The position numbers and the translations under genes were made by a program. Shown in pieces: positions 35,605 to 45,015 of a DNA stretch of 64,000 nucleotides. The notes under the pieces were generated by a model. The model did no database searches, was not told the origin of the DNA, and was given only the letters and a program-made list of their open reading frames with translations. Each line of letters starts with the position of its first letter. Within the stretch, counting starts at the first letter, position 1. The stretch is from Firmicutes bacterium UBA5486 (GTDB taxonomy: Bacteria; Bacillota; UBA4882; UBA10575), in assembly GCA_002427045.1 (NCBI GenBank), contig DIPO01000059.1, positions 46,438 through 110,437 on the forward strand. Reading direction: 5' to 3'.

Positions 35605-37785
35605 ATGATAAAAAAACGGAGTTCTACAGGTAGAAAGATGAAGAAGTCTTCGAAACCAACAGAGCGGCAACTCGAACTAAAAAAAGAGATTTTTGGGATT
35701 TTCTACATTGGGCTGGCAGCCTTACTTTTATTATCTCTTACTTTAGAAGAGACCGGAAGCTTCGGCTATGCAGTACGTGTGATTTTACATAATGTTACTG
35801 GAGAAAAAGGTTCTCTGCTTCTTCCTATTCTCTTTGCGGTTCAAGGTTGGCAATTAATAAAGAAGCACCGTAATTTTACTCTGACTTACCGATTTTTTGG
35901 CCTGGTTTTGGGTTGTCTTTTGGGAATTATTGTTTTACACCTGATTTATGTGGGTATACCGGAGGAACCATTACCTTTAGGGTATACGTATGGTGGAGGC
36001 TTTATTGGAAGTGTTATTCTTTATAGTTTGAACCGGGTTTTTTCTTATTTAGGAACCATTGTTGTTTTAAATCTTTTCTTTATGATTTCGTTAATTCTAG
36101 TCTTAGACCGGCCATTGGTCCAGATCTTTGAAGAGATAAAAAACTTTTTTAGAAATCTTACAGTAAATTTGGGCAAAAAAAAACCTGGTTTCGGTTCTGA
36201 TCTCCATTATGAGCAGGCTTCGGCCACTAGAGAAGCAAGAAGAATGTTATCATCAGCGGAGGCGGAGCCTTCGAGAGGAAAGTTTCCAAGAAAGAGGGGA
36301 CGGGAACTAGAGAAGACTACTACCAAGAAAGAGACTCCGGCGATTGTGGCAGGAAAAAGCGGGATAAAATTAGGGCTTTATCAACTCCCGCCCCTTGATT
36401 TCCTGCAAAGCCCCCGTCAAAAACGGAATCTTAAGTTACTGGATCAATCAGTTCAACTTGAAGAGACTCTGGCTTCATTTGGGGTGAATGCCCAAGTGAT
36501 TGAAGTTCATCAAGGCCCAGTGATTACGAGATACGATATCCAGCCTGCTCCGGGGGTAAAAGTCAGTAGAATTGTAAATTTGGCTAATGATTTGGCATTG
36601 GCTCTGGCTGCTAGGGGACTAAGGATTGAAGCCCCGATCCCCGGAAAAGCTGCGATTGGTATTGAGGTACCGAATAAAGAAACCAGAACTGTAACGATCC
36701 GAGAGGTTTTGGAATCACGTCAGTTTTGGGAAGCAGGAAAATTGGGGATGGCACTAGGGGTTGATATTGCCGGAGAGCCGGTAGTGGCGGATCTTAATAA
36801 GATGCCACATCTACTGATTGCTGGAGCTACGGGCTCTGGTAAGAGCGTCTGCCTTAATACTTTAATCCTTTCATTATTATATCGGGCCTCTCCGGCTGAA
36901 GTTAAAATGATTATGATTGACCCCAAAATGGTAGAACTCTCGGTTTATGATGGGGTTCCTCATCTTTCAGCTCCGGTAGTAACAGACCCTAAAAAGGCAG
37001 CAGCTGTACTCCGGGCAGTAGTTACGGAAATGGAGACCAGATATAAGGTTTTTGCAGCCAAAGGGGTAAGGGATTTAGCCCGTTATAATCAGGTTCTTGA
37101 TCAGGATGAACTACCAATGCCTTATGTAATTGTTTTTATTGATGAGTTGGCAGACCTAATGATGGTGGCTCCGGTGGAGGTAGAAGATTCGATTTGCCGC
37201 TTAGCTCAGATGGCCAGAGCTACCGGAATCCATCTAGTGGTGGCCACTCAACGGCCGTCGGTGGATGTAATAACCGGATTAATTAAGGCTAATATTCCTT
37301 CACGGATTGCCTTTGCCGTCTCTTCCCAGGTTGATTCGAGAACTATTCTTGATACCTCTGGTGCAGAACAGTTGTTAGGAAGGGGCGATATGCTTTTCTC
37401 TCCGGCTGGTTCTTTAAAGCCTTTACGATTACAAGGTGCTCTTGTTCTTGACCAAGAGATTAAGGCGGTGACTGATCATTGGAAGAAGCAGGGTACTCCT
37501 GATTATGTAGAAGCCTTTATCAATGCACAGGAAAAGGAAGTAAATAGTGGTGATCCGGCAGAGGAAGATGAGCTGTTTTGGGATGCGGTTAAGATGCTGA
37601 TCGATAGCGGGCAAGCTTCTGCTTCCTCTTTACAACGTAGGTTTAGAATTGGGTACAATCGAGCGGCACGGCTGATTGATATGATGGAAGCCCGAGGAAT
37701 TGTGGGCCCCCATAATGGAAGCAAACCACGGGAAATACTTATTACTTCCAGACAATTGGAAGAAATGCATAAACAAGGCAATTAA
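35605..37785 (+). CDS. spoIIIE: DNA translocase FtsK/SpoIIIE
   Basis: This is a septum-located hexameric ATPase that pumps chromosomal DNA during division and spore formation. The 726-residue chain has a basic N-terminus, four membrane segments (~30–170), a charged linker, the motor with Walker A GATGSGKSV (~407–415), VFIDELADLMM (Walker B) and MARATGIHLVVATQRPS, and the C-terminal winged-helix gamma domain (DELFWDAVKMLIDSG...LQRRFRIGYNRAARLIDMME) that reads orienting DNA sequences. The size and the neighbouring tepA–ylzJ favour SpoIIIE. ATG 35605 lies two bases after the transporter stop. Confidence 0.94.
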   Translation: MIKKRSSTGRKMKKSSKPTERQLELKKEIFGIFYIGLAALLLLSLTLEETGSFGYAVRVILHNVTGEKGSLLLPILFAVQGWQLIKKHRNFTLTYRFFGLVLGCLLGIIVLHLIYVGIPEEPLPLGYTYGGGFIGSVILYSLNRVFSYLGTIVVLNLFFMISLILVLDRPLVQIFEEIKNFFRNLTVNLGKKKPGFGSDLHYEQASATREARRMLSSAEAEPSRGKFPRKRGRELEKTTTKKETPAIVAGKSGIKLGLYQLPPLDFLQSPRQKRNLKLLDQSVQLEETLASFGVNAQVIEVHQGPVITRYDIQPAPGVKVSRIVNLANDLALALAARGLRIEAPIPGKAAIGIEVPNKETRTVTIREVLESRQFWEAGKLGMALGVDIAGEPVVADLNKMPHLLIAGATGSGKSVCLNTLILSLLYRASPAEVKMIMIDPKMVELSVYDGVPHLSAPVVTDPKKAAAVLRAVVTEMETRYKVFAAKGVRDLARYNQVLDQDELPMPYVIVFIDELADLMMVAPVEVEDSICRLAQMARATGIHLVVATQRPSVDVITGLIKANIPSRIAFAVSSQVDSRTILDTSGAEQLLGRGDMLFSPAGSLKPLRLQGALVLDQEIKAVTDHWKKQGTPDYVEAFINAQEKEVNSGDPAEEDELFWDAVKMLIDSGQASASSLQRRFRIGYNRAARLIDMMEARGIVGPHNGSKPREILITSRQLEEMHKQGN

Positions 37786-37993
37786 CTCTCTGAAGATTGT
37801 AGAAGGAAATCTAGTAGTTTTTACAGAACTATTATTTAAAGAAAAGCATAGTCCCGTCGTTTGCTGTTCTTTTTTAGAAGTTAGCTTTGATTAACTCACG
37901 AAAATCAGGGAGTGAGATTTAATTTTTTATAGGCCAAATGAAATCCAAGGAATTTTTGTAATTTTCTCTGACTAAAGCTAGGGCTTTTTAAAC

Positions 37994-38026
37994 CCGAGCG
38001 ACGAGAGACGAGCATCGAGATACGAG
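37994..38026. repeat. CGAG-rich short repeat
   Basis: CCGAGCGACGAGAGACGAG followed by CATCGAGATACGAG matches the copy at 25801–25837. It lies in the 287-bp gap between spoIIIE and the rodZ-like gene; upstream, a weak CTCAC/GTGAG hairpin with T run (37895–37930) may terminate spoIIIE. Confidence 0.6.
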
Positions 38027-38072
38027 GGCGTATGCTGTCGAATTTTTTATGCTGTAAGGAGGTGCTAATAAA

Positions 38073-38831
38073 ATGAAAGAAATAGGGGAATTATTGAAAG
38101 CAGCACGGGAAGAAAAAGGGTTATCCCTTGAAGAGATACAAATGATTACTAAGATTCGTTTAAAACACCTAAAAGCTTTAGAAGCGGGCGAATTTGACCA
38201 AATTCCGGGTGAGGTTTATGTAAAAGGATTCATGGTTAATTTTGCCAAAACAGTAGGTTTAGATGGCGAGCAAATACTGGAGAAATATTATGAACTGAAA
38301 AACCAGGATACTGCGGTTACTCAGGATGAAGAATTAGTTTTTTCGGAAAAGTCCGATCTTCCGGAGGAAAAAGGTAAAGTAGGCAAAAAACCAATAATTA
38401 CTATTGGAGTAATAAGTGGAATTCTAATTATTGTCGGAGTAATATTTTTTATTTTTACCAGGCCGCGATCTTCAGTTCAAGTTACTGAACCCGAACCAGT
38501 TATTGATCAGGTAGAAGTGGAAACAAAAGAGGAACCTGTACTATCCTTACCCTTAGAGGAACAGGATGAGGTTGTCCAGAAAGTAGAACCGGTTTTAAGG
38601 GCCGAAGCTACAGAAGTTGTTTGGATTGGGCTTTATAAGAAAAATTCCGGAGAGATGATCTTCGAAGGGACATTATATCCTAGTGATCATCAGGAATGGC
38701 TCCTTACAGAGGATGTGTTGATGAGGATTGGGAATGCCGGAGGGTTAAAGCTTATATATAAAGAGAAGGAACTGGGTAAGCTTGGTTACTCAGGACAGGT
38801 ATTAGATAAGGTGTTTTTAAATTCTGACTAA
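38073..38831 (+). CDS. RodZ-like helix-turn-helix membrane protein
   Basis: This 252-residue protein has an N-terminal Xre-type helix-turn-helix of the RodZ kind (IGELLKAAREEKGLSLEEI, KIRLKHLKALEAGEFDQIPG, VYVKGFMVNFAKTVGLD), an acidic cytoplasmic linker, one membrane segment at ~108–128 and an extracytoplasmic DUF4115-type domain (ATEVVWIGLYKKNSGE to the end). RodZ links MreB to the cell-wall elongation machinery. In Bacillota the gene is often near spoIIIE and pgsA, which fits. ATG with AAGGAGGTG upstream. Confidence 0.88.
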   Translation: MKEIGELLKAAREEKGLSLEEIQMITKIRLKHLKALEAGEFDQIPGEVYVKGFMVNFAKTVGLDGEQILEKYYELKNQDTAVTQDEELVFSEKSDLPEEKGKVGKKPIITIGVISGILIIVGVIFFIFTRPRSSVQVTEPEPVIDQVEVETKEEPVLSLPLEEQDEVVQKVEPVLRAEATEVVWIGLYKKNSGEMIFEGTLYPSDHQEWLLTEDVLMRIGNAGGLKLIYKEKELGKLGYSGQVLDKVFLNSD

Positions 38832-39066
38832 GAAAAGAAAAACTGTTCCAAATTATTGAAAAGTTTTAGGGAATTGAATAATTAATTAAAATATTAATCC
38901 TAGACTAATTAAAACTTAAATTTTAGCCGATTAAATATTTAAGCTAATTATGGCATATGTTTTTTATTGTTTAAGGTTATGTGAAACTTTGCTAATATCA
39001 GTGTTTAGAATCTCTTCTAAAGAGGAAACCTGGGAGTTAGAGCGAATTAGCTATTAGGTGAGAAAA

Positions 39067-40911
39067 TTGGAACGGGTAAAACAGGAACAGTTTATTGAAG
39101 AAGTCAAAGAGAATAATGATATTATTGCTGTGATTTCGGAATATGTTAAGCTTAAAAGAAGGGGGAGTTCTTATACTGGTCTTTGCCCCTTTCATTCGGA
39201 AAAGACTCCTTCTTTTACGGTCAGCCGGGAGAAACAACTTTTTTACTGTTTTGGTTGTGGCGCTGGTGGAGATGTCATAAACTTTATAATGAGGATCGAG
39301 AACTTAGATTTTCCTCAGACTATACGGTTTTTAGCTGAACGGGCTAATCTCCCTCTTCCTAGTGGCCATTTGTCTCCAAATTTTGACCAGAAAAGAAGAG
39401 AGAGAGAACGTATACATCAATTGAATACTTTAGCAGCAGCATTTTATCAGAAGGTTTTACTTCAGACTGATGCAGGAAAGAAAGGCTTGGATTACCTGCA
39501 AAAAAGAGGTATTAGCCCGGAGGCGGTAAAAAGTTTTAATTTGGGATATGCTCTACCCCATTGGACTGGATTAGTAGAGGTGTTAAGAAAAAAAGGAATA
39601 TCTTTAATCGAGGCAGAGAAAGCCGGTTTAGTCCGTGGTGGTGCCAATGGGTTTTATGATCGTTTCCGTGATCGGCTAATCTTTCCGATTCTTAATCCGC
39701 GGGGGAAGATTGTGGGTTTCGGTGGACGATTAATGGATGAAGGGGAGCCAAAGTATTTAAATTCCCCGGAAACTTTAATCTTTCAAAAAGGGCGTTATCT
39801 GTATGGGCTATTTCAAGCAAGGGAAGCGATCAGAAAAGAAAAACAGGCAATCATTGTTGAGGGTTATACAGATGTGATTCAAGCCCACCAACAGGGGATA
39901 CTTAATGTAGTTGCTTCACTTGGAACGGCACTTACTATGGAACAAGTTAGAACCTTAAAAAGGTACACCGGAGAAGTGATTATTGCATATGATGCTGATG
40001 CTGCCGGTCAATCAGCAACTATTCGCGGGTTGGATCTTCTATATGAAGCTGGAGTAAGGGTTGGTGTTGCTACCCTTCCGGAGGGGGAGGATCCTGATTC
40101 TTTAATCAAGAACCAGGGAGCGGAAGTTTTCTTAGGCTTGGTGGAAAAAAACGTTGATTTATTTACTTTTCAACTGAATTATATCCTAAGTAAGAAAGAC
40201 TTATCTTCCCCGGAAGGGAAAGCGCAAGCTGTTGAAGAAACTTTTGGCTTACTAAGCCAAGTTAAAAACAAGATAGCTCGTGAGGCCTATATAAAGCAGA
40301 TCGCTACTACTGTTGGTGTTTCGGAAACGACGTTTTATGATCAATGGAGAACTTACCAGTATAATTTAAATAGAAGTAACCAGCGTTTGGATATAAAAAA
40401 GCAGTTGCGGCATACTAATGATAATATTCATACTCAACAGATTTTGTCTGAAAAGGAAAAAAATAATTTACAGTCGGAAAGAGAAGTTTTACGAGGCTGT
40501 TTGCAGGAAAAAAACAACTTAGAGCGAATAAAAGAAGCGTTAGCGGGGATTAAATGGTCATCTCCAGCATGTGCCAATATATTCCAAAAACTAGTGGAAT
40601 GGGATAATCCTGAAGAATGGCCACCGCCAGCGAGTGTTTTTTCTCCCGAAAACCAGATATTATATGTAGAACTTATTACGGAGAACGAAATGAATCCACT
40701 ACCTATCGATTTAAAAGGATGCTGTGATCGGATTCGGCAGCAATATCTAATTAAGGAGATTCAGCGTTTACAGAAAGAAGTAGCAGTAACTGCTGAAGGG
40801 CAAGAAAATAATAGTCTATCGGCACAGAATTTACAAGAGGATTTAGCTTTATTAAATAAACTTCATAAAAAATTACGTGATGAATTTCCTACGTTTTCCG
40901 GTTTAATATAA
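39067..40911 (+). CDS. dnaG: DNA primase
   Basis: DnaG makes RNA primers at the replication fork. An N-terminal CHC2 zinc finger ([12 protein letters not shown] and [10 protein letters not shown]: Cys-x2-His and Cys-x2-Cys) is followed by the TOPRIM catalytic core ([32 protein letters not shown]) and a helical helicase-binding C-terminus. About 614 residues, normal for the family. TTG 39067 with AGGTGA five bases upstream is the probable start; a GTG at 39058 overlaps that ribosome site. rpoD follows after 40 bp, the usual dnaG–rpoD order. Confidence 0.95.
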   Translation: MERVKQEQFIEEVKENNDIIAVISEYVKLKRRGSSYTGLCPFHSEKTPSFTVSREKQLFYCFGCGAGGDVINFIMRIENLDFPQTIRFLAERANLPLPSGHLSPNFDQKRRERERIHQLNTLAAAFYQKVLLQTDAGKKGLDYLQKRGISPEAVKSFNLGYALPHWTGLVEVLRKKGISLIEAEKAGLVRGGANGFYDRFRDRLIFPILNPRGKIVGFGGRLMDEGEPKYLNSPETLIFQKGRYLYGLFQAREAIRKEKQAIIVEGYTDVIQAHQQGILNVVASLGTALTMEQVRTLKRYTGEVIIAYDADAAGQSATIRGLDLLYEAGVRVGVATLPEGEDPDSLIKNQGAEVFLGLVEKNVDLFTFQLNYILSKKDLSSPEGKAQAVEETFGLLSQVKNKIAREAYIKQIATTVGVSETTFYDQWRTYQYNLNRSNQRLDIKKQLRHTNDNIHTQQILSEKEKNNLQSEREVLRGCLQEKNNLERIKEALAGIKWSSPACANIFQKLVEWDNPEEWPPPASVFSPENQILYVELITENEMNPLPIDLKGCCDRIRQQYLIKEIQRLQKEVAVTAEGQENNSLSAQNLQEDLALLNKLHKKLRDEFPTFSGLI

Positions 40912-40951
40912 ATTTAAGATAAATAATCATTTTCGGCTTTCTCTGGGAAGG

Positions 40952-42112
40952 ATGATTACAAAAGTGAGTAAAGAAAAAGAGGTAAATAGGACTCAAACAG
41001 TCTGCATCAAACGGAAAGACGCAAAACAAAGCAGCAGTTCAAAAGGTGCAGCTATAAAAGAGATCCTTGCACTTGGTAAGAAAAAAGGTGTTATCACTTA
41101 TAAGGATATGATGGATAGTTTCGAGCAGATCGACCTTGACCCGGAGGAAATCGATGAGATTTACGAGTTGTTGATCGGAAAAGGAATCGAAATCATTGAT
41201 AATGAAAAAACAAATAAAAAAGATAAATCTGATGAAGATGATGACGATGACGATGATGATGACTTATCTTTACCAGAAGGGATTGCTCTAGATGATCCGG
41301 TACGGATGTATTTAAAAGAGATTGGCCGGGTAGATCTGCTTACACCTGAGGAAGAGGTTGAGCTAGCTCGCAGGGCTATGAATGGGGATGAGAAAGCTAA
41401 ACGTGATTTAGCTGAGGCTAATTTACGCTTAGTAGTGAGTATAGCCAAAAGGTATGTTGGCCGGGGAATGCTTTTTCTTGATTTAATCCAAGAAGGGAAC
41501 CTGGGATTGATCAAAGCAGTGGAGAAGTTTGATTATCGTAAAGGTTTTAAGTTTAGTACGTACGCCACTTGGTGGATTAGACAGGCTATTACTAGGGCAA
41601 TAGCAGATCAGGCAAGAACTATCCGGATCCCTGTTCATATGGTGGAGACAATTAATAAGTTAATCCGTGTTTCCCGTCAACTTTTACAAACTTTGGGGCG
41701 TGATCCTACAGCTGAGGAAATTGCTGAAGAGATGGGACTGGATGTTGAACGGGTCAGAGAGATTATAAAGATTTCTCAAGATCCTGTCTCTTTAGAGACA
41801 CCAATTGGTGAAGAGGAAGATAGCCATTTAGGTGATTTTATTGAAGATCAAGATGCTCCGGCTCCGGCTGAGGCTGCTTCCTTTATGCTATTAAAGGAAC
41901 AACTGGAAGAAGTGTTAGACACTCTTACGCCTCGAGAAGAGAGGGTTCTCCGGCTTCGTTTTGGCCTGGAAGATGGAAGAGCCAGGACTTTAGAGGAAGT
42001 AGGAAAGGTCTTTGGAGTAACAAGAGAACGGATCCGGCAGATTGAAGCTAAAGCTCTGCGGAAACTCCGTCATCCTAGTCGTAGCAAGAAACTTAAAGAT
42101 TTTCTGGAATAA
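40952..42112 (+). CDS. rpoD: Primary sigma factor RpoD (SigA)
   Basis: This is the housekeeping sigma-70 of RNA polymerase. Region 1.1 (~35–85, [20 protein letters not shown]) is followed by an aspartate run (residues 94–104), then region 1.2 ([21 protein letters not shown]), region 2 with [22 protein letters not shown], region 3, and region 4 with [16 protein letters not shown] and the helix-turn-helix [20 protein letters not shown]. 386 residues, normal size. The start is ATG 40952 or GTG 40964; the G-rich ribosome site touches the ATG, so GTG is possible. Confidence 0.96.
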   Translation: MITKVSKEKEVNRTQTVCIKRKDAKQSSSSKGAAIKEILALGKKKGVITYKDMMDSFEQIDLDPEEIDEIYELLIGKGIEIIDNEKTNKKDKSDEDDDDDDDDDLSLPEGIALDDPVRMYLKEIGRVDLLTPEEEVELARRAMNGDEKAKRDLAEANLRLVVSIAKRYVGRGMLFLDLIQEGNLGLIKAVEKFDYRKGFKFSTYATWWIRQAITRAIADQARTIRIPVHMVETINKLIRVSRQLLQTLGRDPTAEEIAEEMGLDVERVREIIKISQDPVSLETPIGEEEDSHLGDFIEDQDAPAPAEAASFMLLKEQLEEVLDTLTPREERVLRLRFGLEDGRARTLEEVGKVFGVTRERIRQIEAKALRKLRHPSRSKKLKDFLE

Positions 42113-42129
42113 AAAATATAGATATTTCC

Positions 42130-42158
42130 TTGACTTAAACATTAAAAGAAGGTATAAT
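42130..42158 (+). promoter_or_regulatory. Housekeeping promoter of tRNA-Asn/Met
   Basis: TTGACT (42130–42135) and TATAAT (42153–42158) have a 17-bp spacer, with tRNA-Asn 18 bp after the −10. Confidence 0.85.
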
Positions 42159-42176
42159 AAACGTTGCTGACGATGT

Positions 42177-42251
42177 TCCTCGATAGCTCAACGGTAGAGC
42201 ACCCGGCTGTTAACCGGGTGGTTGTTGGTTCGAATCCAACTCGGGGAGCCA
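42177..42251 (+). tRNA. tRNA-Asn(GTT)
   Basis: This is a 75-nt cloverleaf with acceptor TCCTCGA/TCGGGGA, anticodon stem CCCGG..CCGGG with loop CTGTTAA (GTT), T-arm GTTGGTTCGAATCCAAC and encoded CCA. Confidence 0.95.
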
Positions 42252-42260
42252 ATCTATTTT

Positions 42261-42335
42261 GGGCCCATAGCTCAGCGGTAGAGCAGTCGGCTCATAACCG
42301 ATCGGTCCCTGGTTCGAACCCAGGTGGGCCCACCA
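42261..42335 (+). tRNA. tRNA-Met(CAT)
   Basis: This is a 75-nt cloverleaf with acceptor GGGCCCA/TGGGCCC, anticodon loop CTCATAA (CAT), T-arm CCTGGTTCGAACCCAGG and encoded CCA. The paired first acceptor bases exclude an initiator. It could be elongator Met or the Ile2 tRNA whose CAT is modified to lysidine; I favour Met. Confidence 0.85.
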
Positions 42336-42350
42336 TATTTTTAGCTAAAG

Positions 42351-42372
42351 AGTGGATGTATCCACTTTTTTT
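42351..42372 (+). terminator. Terminator after tRNA-Met
   Basis: The perfect stem AGTGGA / TCCACT has a TGTA loop and a T7 run. Confidence 0.85.
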
Positions 42373-42390
42373 GTTTTTATTCCTTAGTTA

Positions 42391-42590
42391 TGGAATTACA
42401 TAATTCAATTATTTAAGATTTAACCACAATATCTGGAGTTCTGTGAAGTTCTGGAGTATACCATGAGAAACGCTTTCGCAGGCTTTCACGATTTTCCATG
42501 GTGCCTGAAGATGTCACGAATTCAGACTAATATATTGATAGCCTAATACAAGCCAAACACTATATATTGTGTTTGGAACTTTAAAAAGGA
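42391..42590. repeat. Large inverted-repeat element with nested palindrome, degenerate copy
   Basis: The left arm GGAATTACATAATTCAATTATTTAAG...AACCACAATAT matches 30835–30880. The nested palindrome lies at 42438–42526. The right side (ATATATTGTGTTTGGAA) is truncated and diverged. The rest of the 42373–42869 gap also holds a CGAG-like scrap (42801–42828) and no gene. Confidence 0.6.
42438..42526. repeat. Nested palindrome, copy 2 (arm type A, decayed left arm)
   Basis: The inner hairpin CCATGAGAAACG / CGATTTTCCATGG encloses TTTCGCAGGCTTTCACG. The right outer arm GTCACGAATTCAGA is identical to copy 1; the left arm is largely lost. Confidence 0.7.
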
Positions 42591-42869
42591 CACAACGCAA
42601 AAAGCTTTTATGTAGAGGCAGGAGAATACGGGTACAACCTAGAAATTATTAAAATGAAGTTATTATGTACAGTCCTAATCTTATATTATATAAAAGAGGA
42701 TTACAGATGGTAGTTGTTCGACTCAATTCCAGCCTCTGGATCAAGAGATTCAAAATCATTCATTAGAGAAACAACTTTCCAACTAGGCTGGGAATAGATA
42801 ACAAGCGATGAGTGGCCAGCTACGAGCCATAAAATAGACTGCTCTTATCTGATGAAGGGTGATTAAAGA

Positions 42870-43985
42870 GTGCTAACAATAAAGGATATTACTCTTATTT
42901 TGGAAAGACTAGCCCCACCGGAATTAGCGGAAGAATGGGATAATGTAGGATTACAGGTAGGCCGTTTTGATCGTGAAGTCTCTGGGGTTTTGTTAGCCTT
43001 GGATTTAACAAGAGAAGTTCTGGAAGAAGCGCAAAAATTACATGCAAATCTAATAGTTACGCATCACCCCCTAATTTTCAAACCACTGAGCAACCTCCGT
43101 TTTGACCGCCCGGGAGGAGAACTTTGGGAGGCGCTTTTGGCTGGGGGGTTTAATATTTATACTCTCCATACCAATTACGACCGTTCCCCGAACGGTCTTA
43201 ATCAATATTTAGCAGGCCAATTAGGATTAAAAAATACAGTTCCGGTAGAAGAAGGTGTAGAGGAATTTCTTAAGCTAGTTGTCTTTGTACCGGAAAACTA
43301 TGTAGATAAGGTCTTTTCTGTTTTGACTAATGCCGGGGCAGGATGGATTGGTAATTATAGCCATTGCACGTTTCGTACAAAGGGGGTTGGAACTTTTCTC
43401 CCACAGGAAGGTACCAATCCTTTTATTGGAGAACAAGGAGAAATAGAACAAGTCAATGAGGTTCGACTGGAAACCATTATTCCAGCTAGAAATAGAAATA
43501 AAGTTATTAACGCTTTAATCGCCGCCCATCCCTATGAAGAAGTGGCTTATGATCTTTATCCAGTGGTTCAGGGAGGCGGACGGGCGGGACTGGGCCGGTT
43601 TGGCACTCTTCCGGCGAAAGTACAATTGGAGGAATTTTTAGCTTTTATTAAGGGCTTGTTTGGTGGAGAAACTATTCGCTGGGGTGGCTATCAACGGCAA
43701 CAAGTACAGAGAGTAGCAGTAATTGGTGGTAGCGGGAGAAAATTTATTAATCAGGTAAAACGGATGGGGGCAGAACTATTCATTACCTCCGATCTTGGTT
43801 ATCATGATTTCCTCTTGGCTGAGCAAATTGGCTTAACTCTGGTGGAAGTAGGTCATCATCTAATTGAGTCCTGTGCCCTTGAAAGTATAAGGGAATATTT
43901 AAGGCAAGACCCGTTGTTGGCTAAAGAAGAGAAACAACGAATCTATATAAGTCAAAGCAAGATTAAACCCTATAGCCTATTTTAG
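42870..43985 (+). CDS. Nif3-like dinuclear metal centre protein (YqfO-like)
   Basis: This belongs to the Nif3/YqfO (GTP cyclohydrolase I type 2 homologue) family, a hexameric metal-binding hydrolase-like protein of unclear role. The N- and C-terminal halves hold the metal ligands: LIVTHHPLIF, YTLHTNYD and, near the end, LVEVGHHLIESCALE. A ~110-residue PII-like insert (FLKLVVFVPENYVDKVF to HPYEEVAYDLYPV) separates them, as in the long Firmicute form. 371 residues. GTG start with GAAGGGTGA seven bases upstream. The family often lies after dnaG–rpoD. Confidence 0.92.
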   Translation: MLTIKDITLILERLAPPELAEEWDNVGLQVGRFDREVSGVLLALDLTREVLEEAQKLHANLIVTHHPLIFKPLSNLRFDRPGGELWEALLAGGFNIYTLHTNYDRSPNGLNQYLAGQLGLKNTVPVEEGVEEFLKLVVFVPENYVDKVFSVLTNAGAGWIGNYSHCTFRTKGVGTFLPQEGTNPFIGEQGEIEQVNEVRLETIIPARNRNKVINALIAAHPYEEVAYDLYPVVQGGGRAGLGRFGTLPAKVQLEEFLAFIKGLFGGETIRWGGYQRQQVQRVAVIGGSGRKFINQVKRMGAELFITSDLGYHDFLLAEQIGLTLVEVGHHLIESCALESIREYLRQDPLLAKEEKQRIYISQSKIKPYSLF

Positions 43986-44055
43986 TCTGAAGGTTTGAAT
44001 GGTTGGTTTGTAGCTTATACGACCGGTTAGAGACTATGAAGGAGGGTTTCTTATC

Positions 44056-44238
44056 ATGAGAAGAAAATGTGAGCTATGTGGAAAGGAAATTTCCTCTGAA
44101 AGGCTTGAAGCATTACCAGAAACGAAACGATGCGTCAAGTGTGCTAAAGAGAAAGGCTCGGATATTGTAGCACGAAGATCTGAGATCGGGATGGATATGG
44201 ATACCTACAAAGATCTTCTCGGTGCAATCCGTAGTTAG
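44056..44238 (+). CDS. Small TraR/DksA-type zinc-finger protein
   Basis: This 60-residue protein has the four-cysteine zinc finger Cys5-x2-Cys8 (CELCGKEIS) and Cys26-x2-Cys29 (RCVKCAKE), with ERLEALPETKRCVKC typical of the DksA/TraR C-terminal finger. The coiled-coil arm needed for DksA-type action on RNA polymerase is absent. The role is unknown, perhaps as a regulator or partner of the next gene, whose GTG overlaps its TAG stop. ATG with AGGAGGG upstream. Confidence 0.75.
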   Translation: MRRKCELCGKEISSERLEALPETKRCVKCAKEKGSDIVARRSEIGMDMDTYKDLLGAIRS

Positions 44239-44978
44239 TGGGAAATATGTTTACAAATAAAGAGATTTTCTTACTATACCAGTACCAGGAGGGTTATCAA
44301 AAGCTTCTATCTATTCAGGAACAATTGGCTGATCCTGCTTTTGATCTTAAAATAAATTCCCTTTCAGATAATCTGGCATTGGTAATACGAAAAACAAATA
44401 AACTTCACGATAAGATTACTCACTTACGGACTGAAATTAAAAAACTGGAAGATGAATGTCATGAATTTGAGTATCAAGTTGGCCAAATTGAAGAGACTTT
44501 ATATAGTGGGAGGATCTCTTCACCAAAAGAGCTCTCTCAATTACAAAGAAAAAGTGCAGAATATAAGAATGCCAAGGGGAGTAGGGAGGAAAAGATTATT
44601 GCCCTACTCTATCAGGTGGAAGAGAAAGAAAATAAACTTGTAGTCTATAAAAAACAAACAAAGAAAATGAAACAGGATTTAGAATCATTTAAAAGAAAAA
44701 ATAATACAAGGATAAATGAACTTCATTTAGAAGCAGAGAAGATTCAAAATAATGTCGCAGAATTAGAAAAAACTCTTCCTCAGGGCTTGAAAGAGTTTTT
44801 CCAACGTTCACTCAAGGTGATGAAGGGAACCGTGGTTGCACCAGTGAAAGATGGAACCTGCGGTTCTTGTCATATAATTCTCTCCCAGGCATTACTGGAA
44901 ACGATTAAAAAGGATGGCAAAGGCGCTGTTCCGATCTGTGAGAACTGTGGTAGAGGCTTGTTTTTCCCTACACCATGA
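44238..44978 (+). CDS. Coiled-coil C4 zinc-ribbon protein (COG1579/CdsZ-like)
   Basis: This 246-residue protein has a long N-terminal coiled coil (~20–180, rich in Lys/Glu/Leu) and a C-terminal zinc ribbon: GTCGSCHIILSQALLETIKK followed by ICENCGRGLFF. This is the COG1579 layout, widespread in bacteria; members have been linked to nucleic-acid or cell-division-related regulation, but the function is not settled. It could start at GTG 44238, overlapping the upstream stop, or ATG 44247. In many Bacillota it follows nif3-like genes, as here. Confidence 0.85.
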   Translation: MGNMFTNKEIFLLYQYQEGYQKLLSIQEQLADPAFDLKINSLSDNLALVIRKTNKLHDKITHLRTEIKKLEDECHEFEYQVGQIEETLYSGRISSPKELSQLQRKSAEYKNAKGSREEKIIALLYQVEEKENKLVVYKKQTKKMKQDLESFKRKNNTRINELHLEAEKIQNNVAELEKTLPQGLKEFFQRSLKVMKGTVVAPVKDGTCGSCHIILSQALLETIKKDGKGAVPICENCGRGLFFPTP

Positions 44979-45015
44979 TTGCTTTAAATGAAGTAGATAA
45001 TAAGGGGGAAAGAGT

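Noticed and set aside
41161..41514. 117-residue Ser-rich open frame on − inside rpoD
   Set aside because: It is the antisense of the Asp-codon run and region 1.2; the Ser run comes from GAT/GAC repeats read backwards.
42164..42403. 79-residue open frame over the tRNA-Asn and tRNA-Met genes
   Set aside because: It reads through two complete tRNA cloverleafs.
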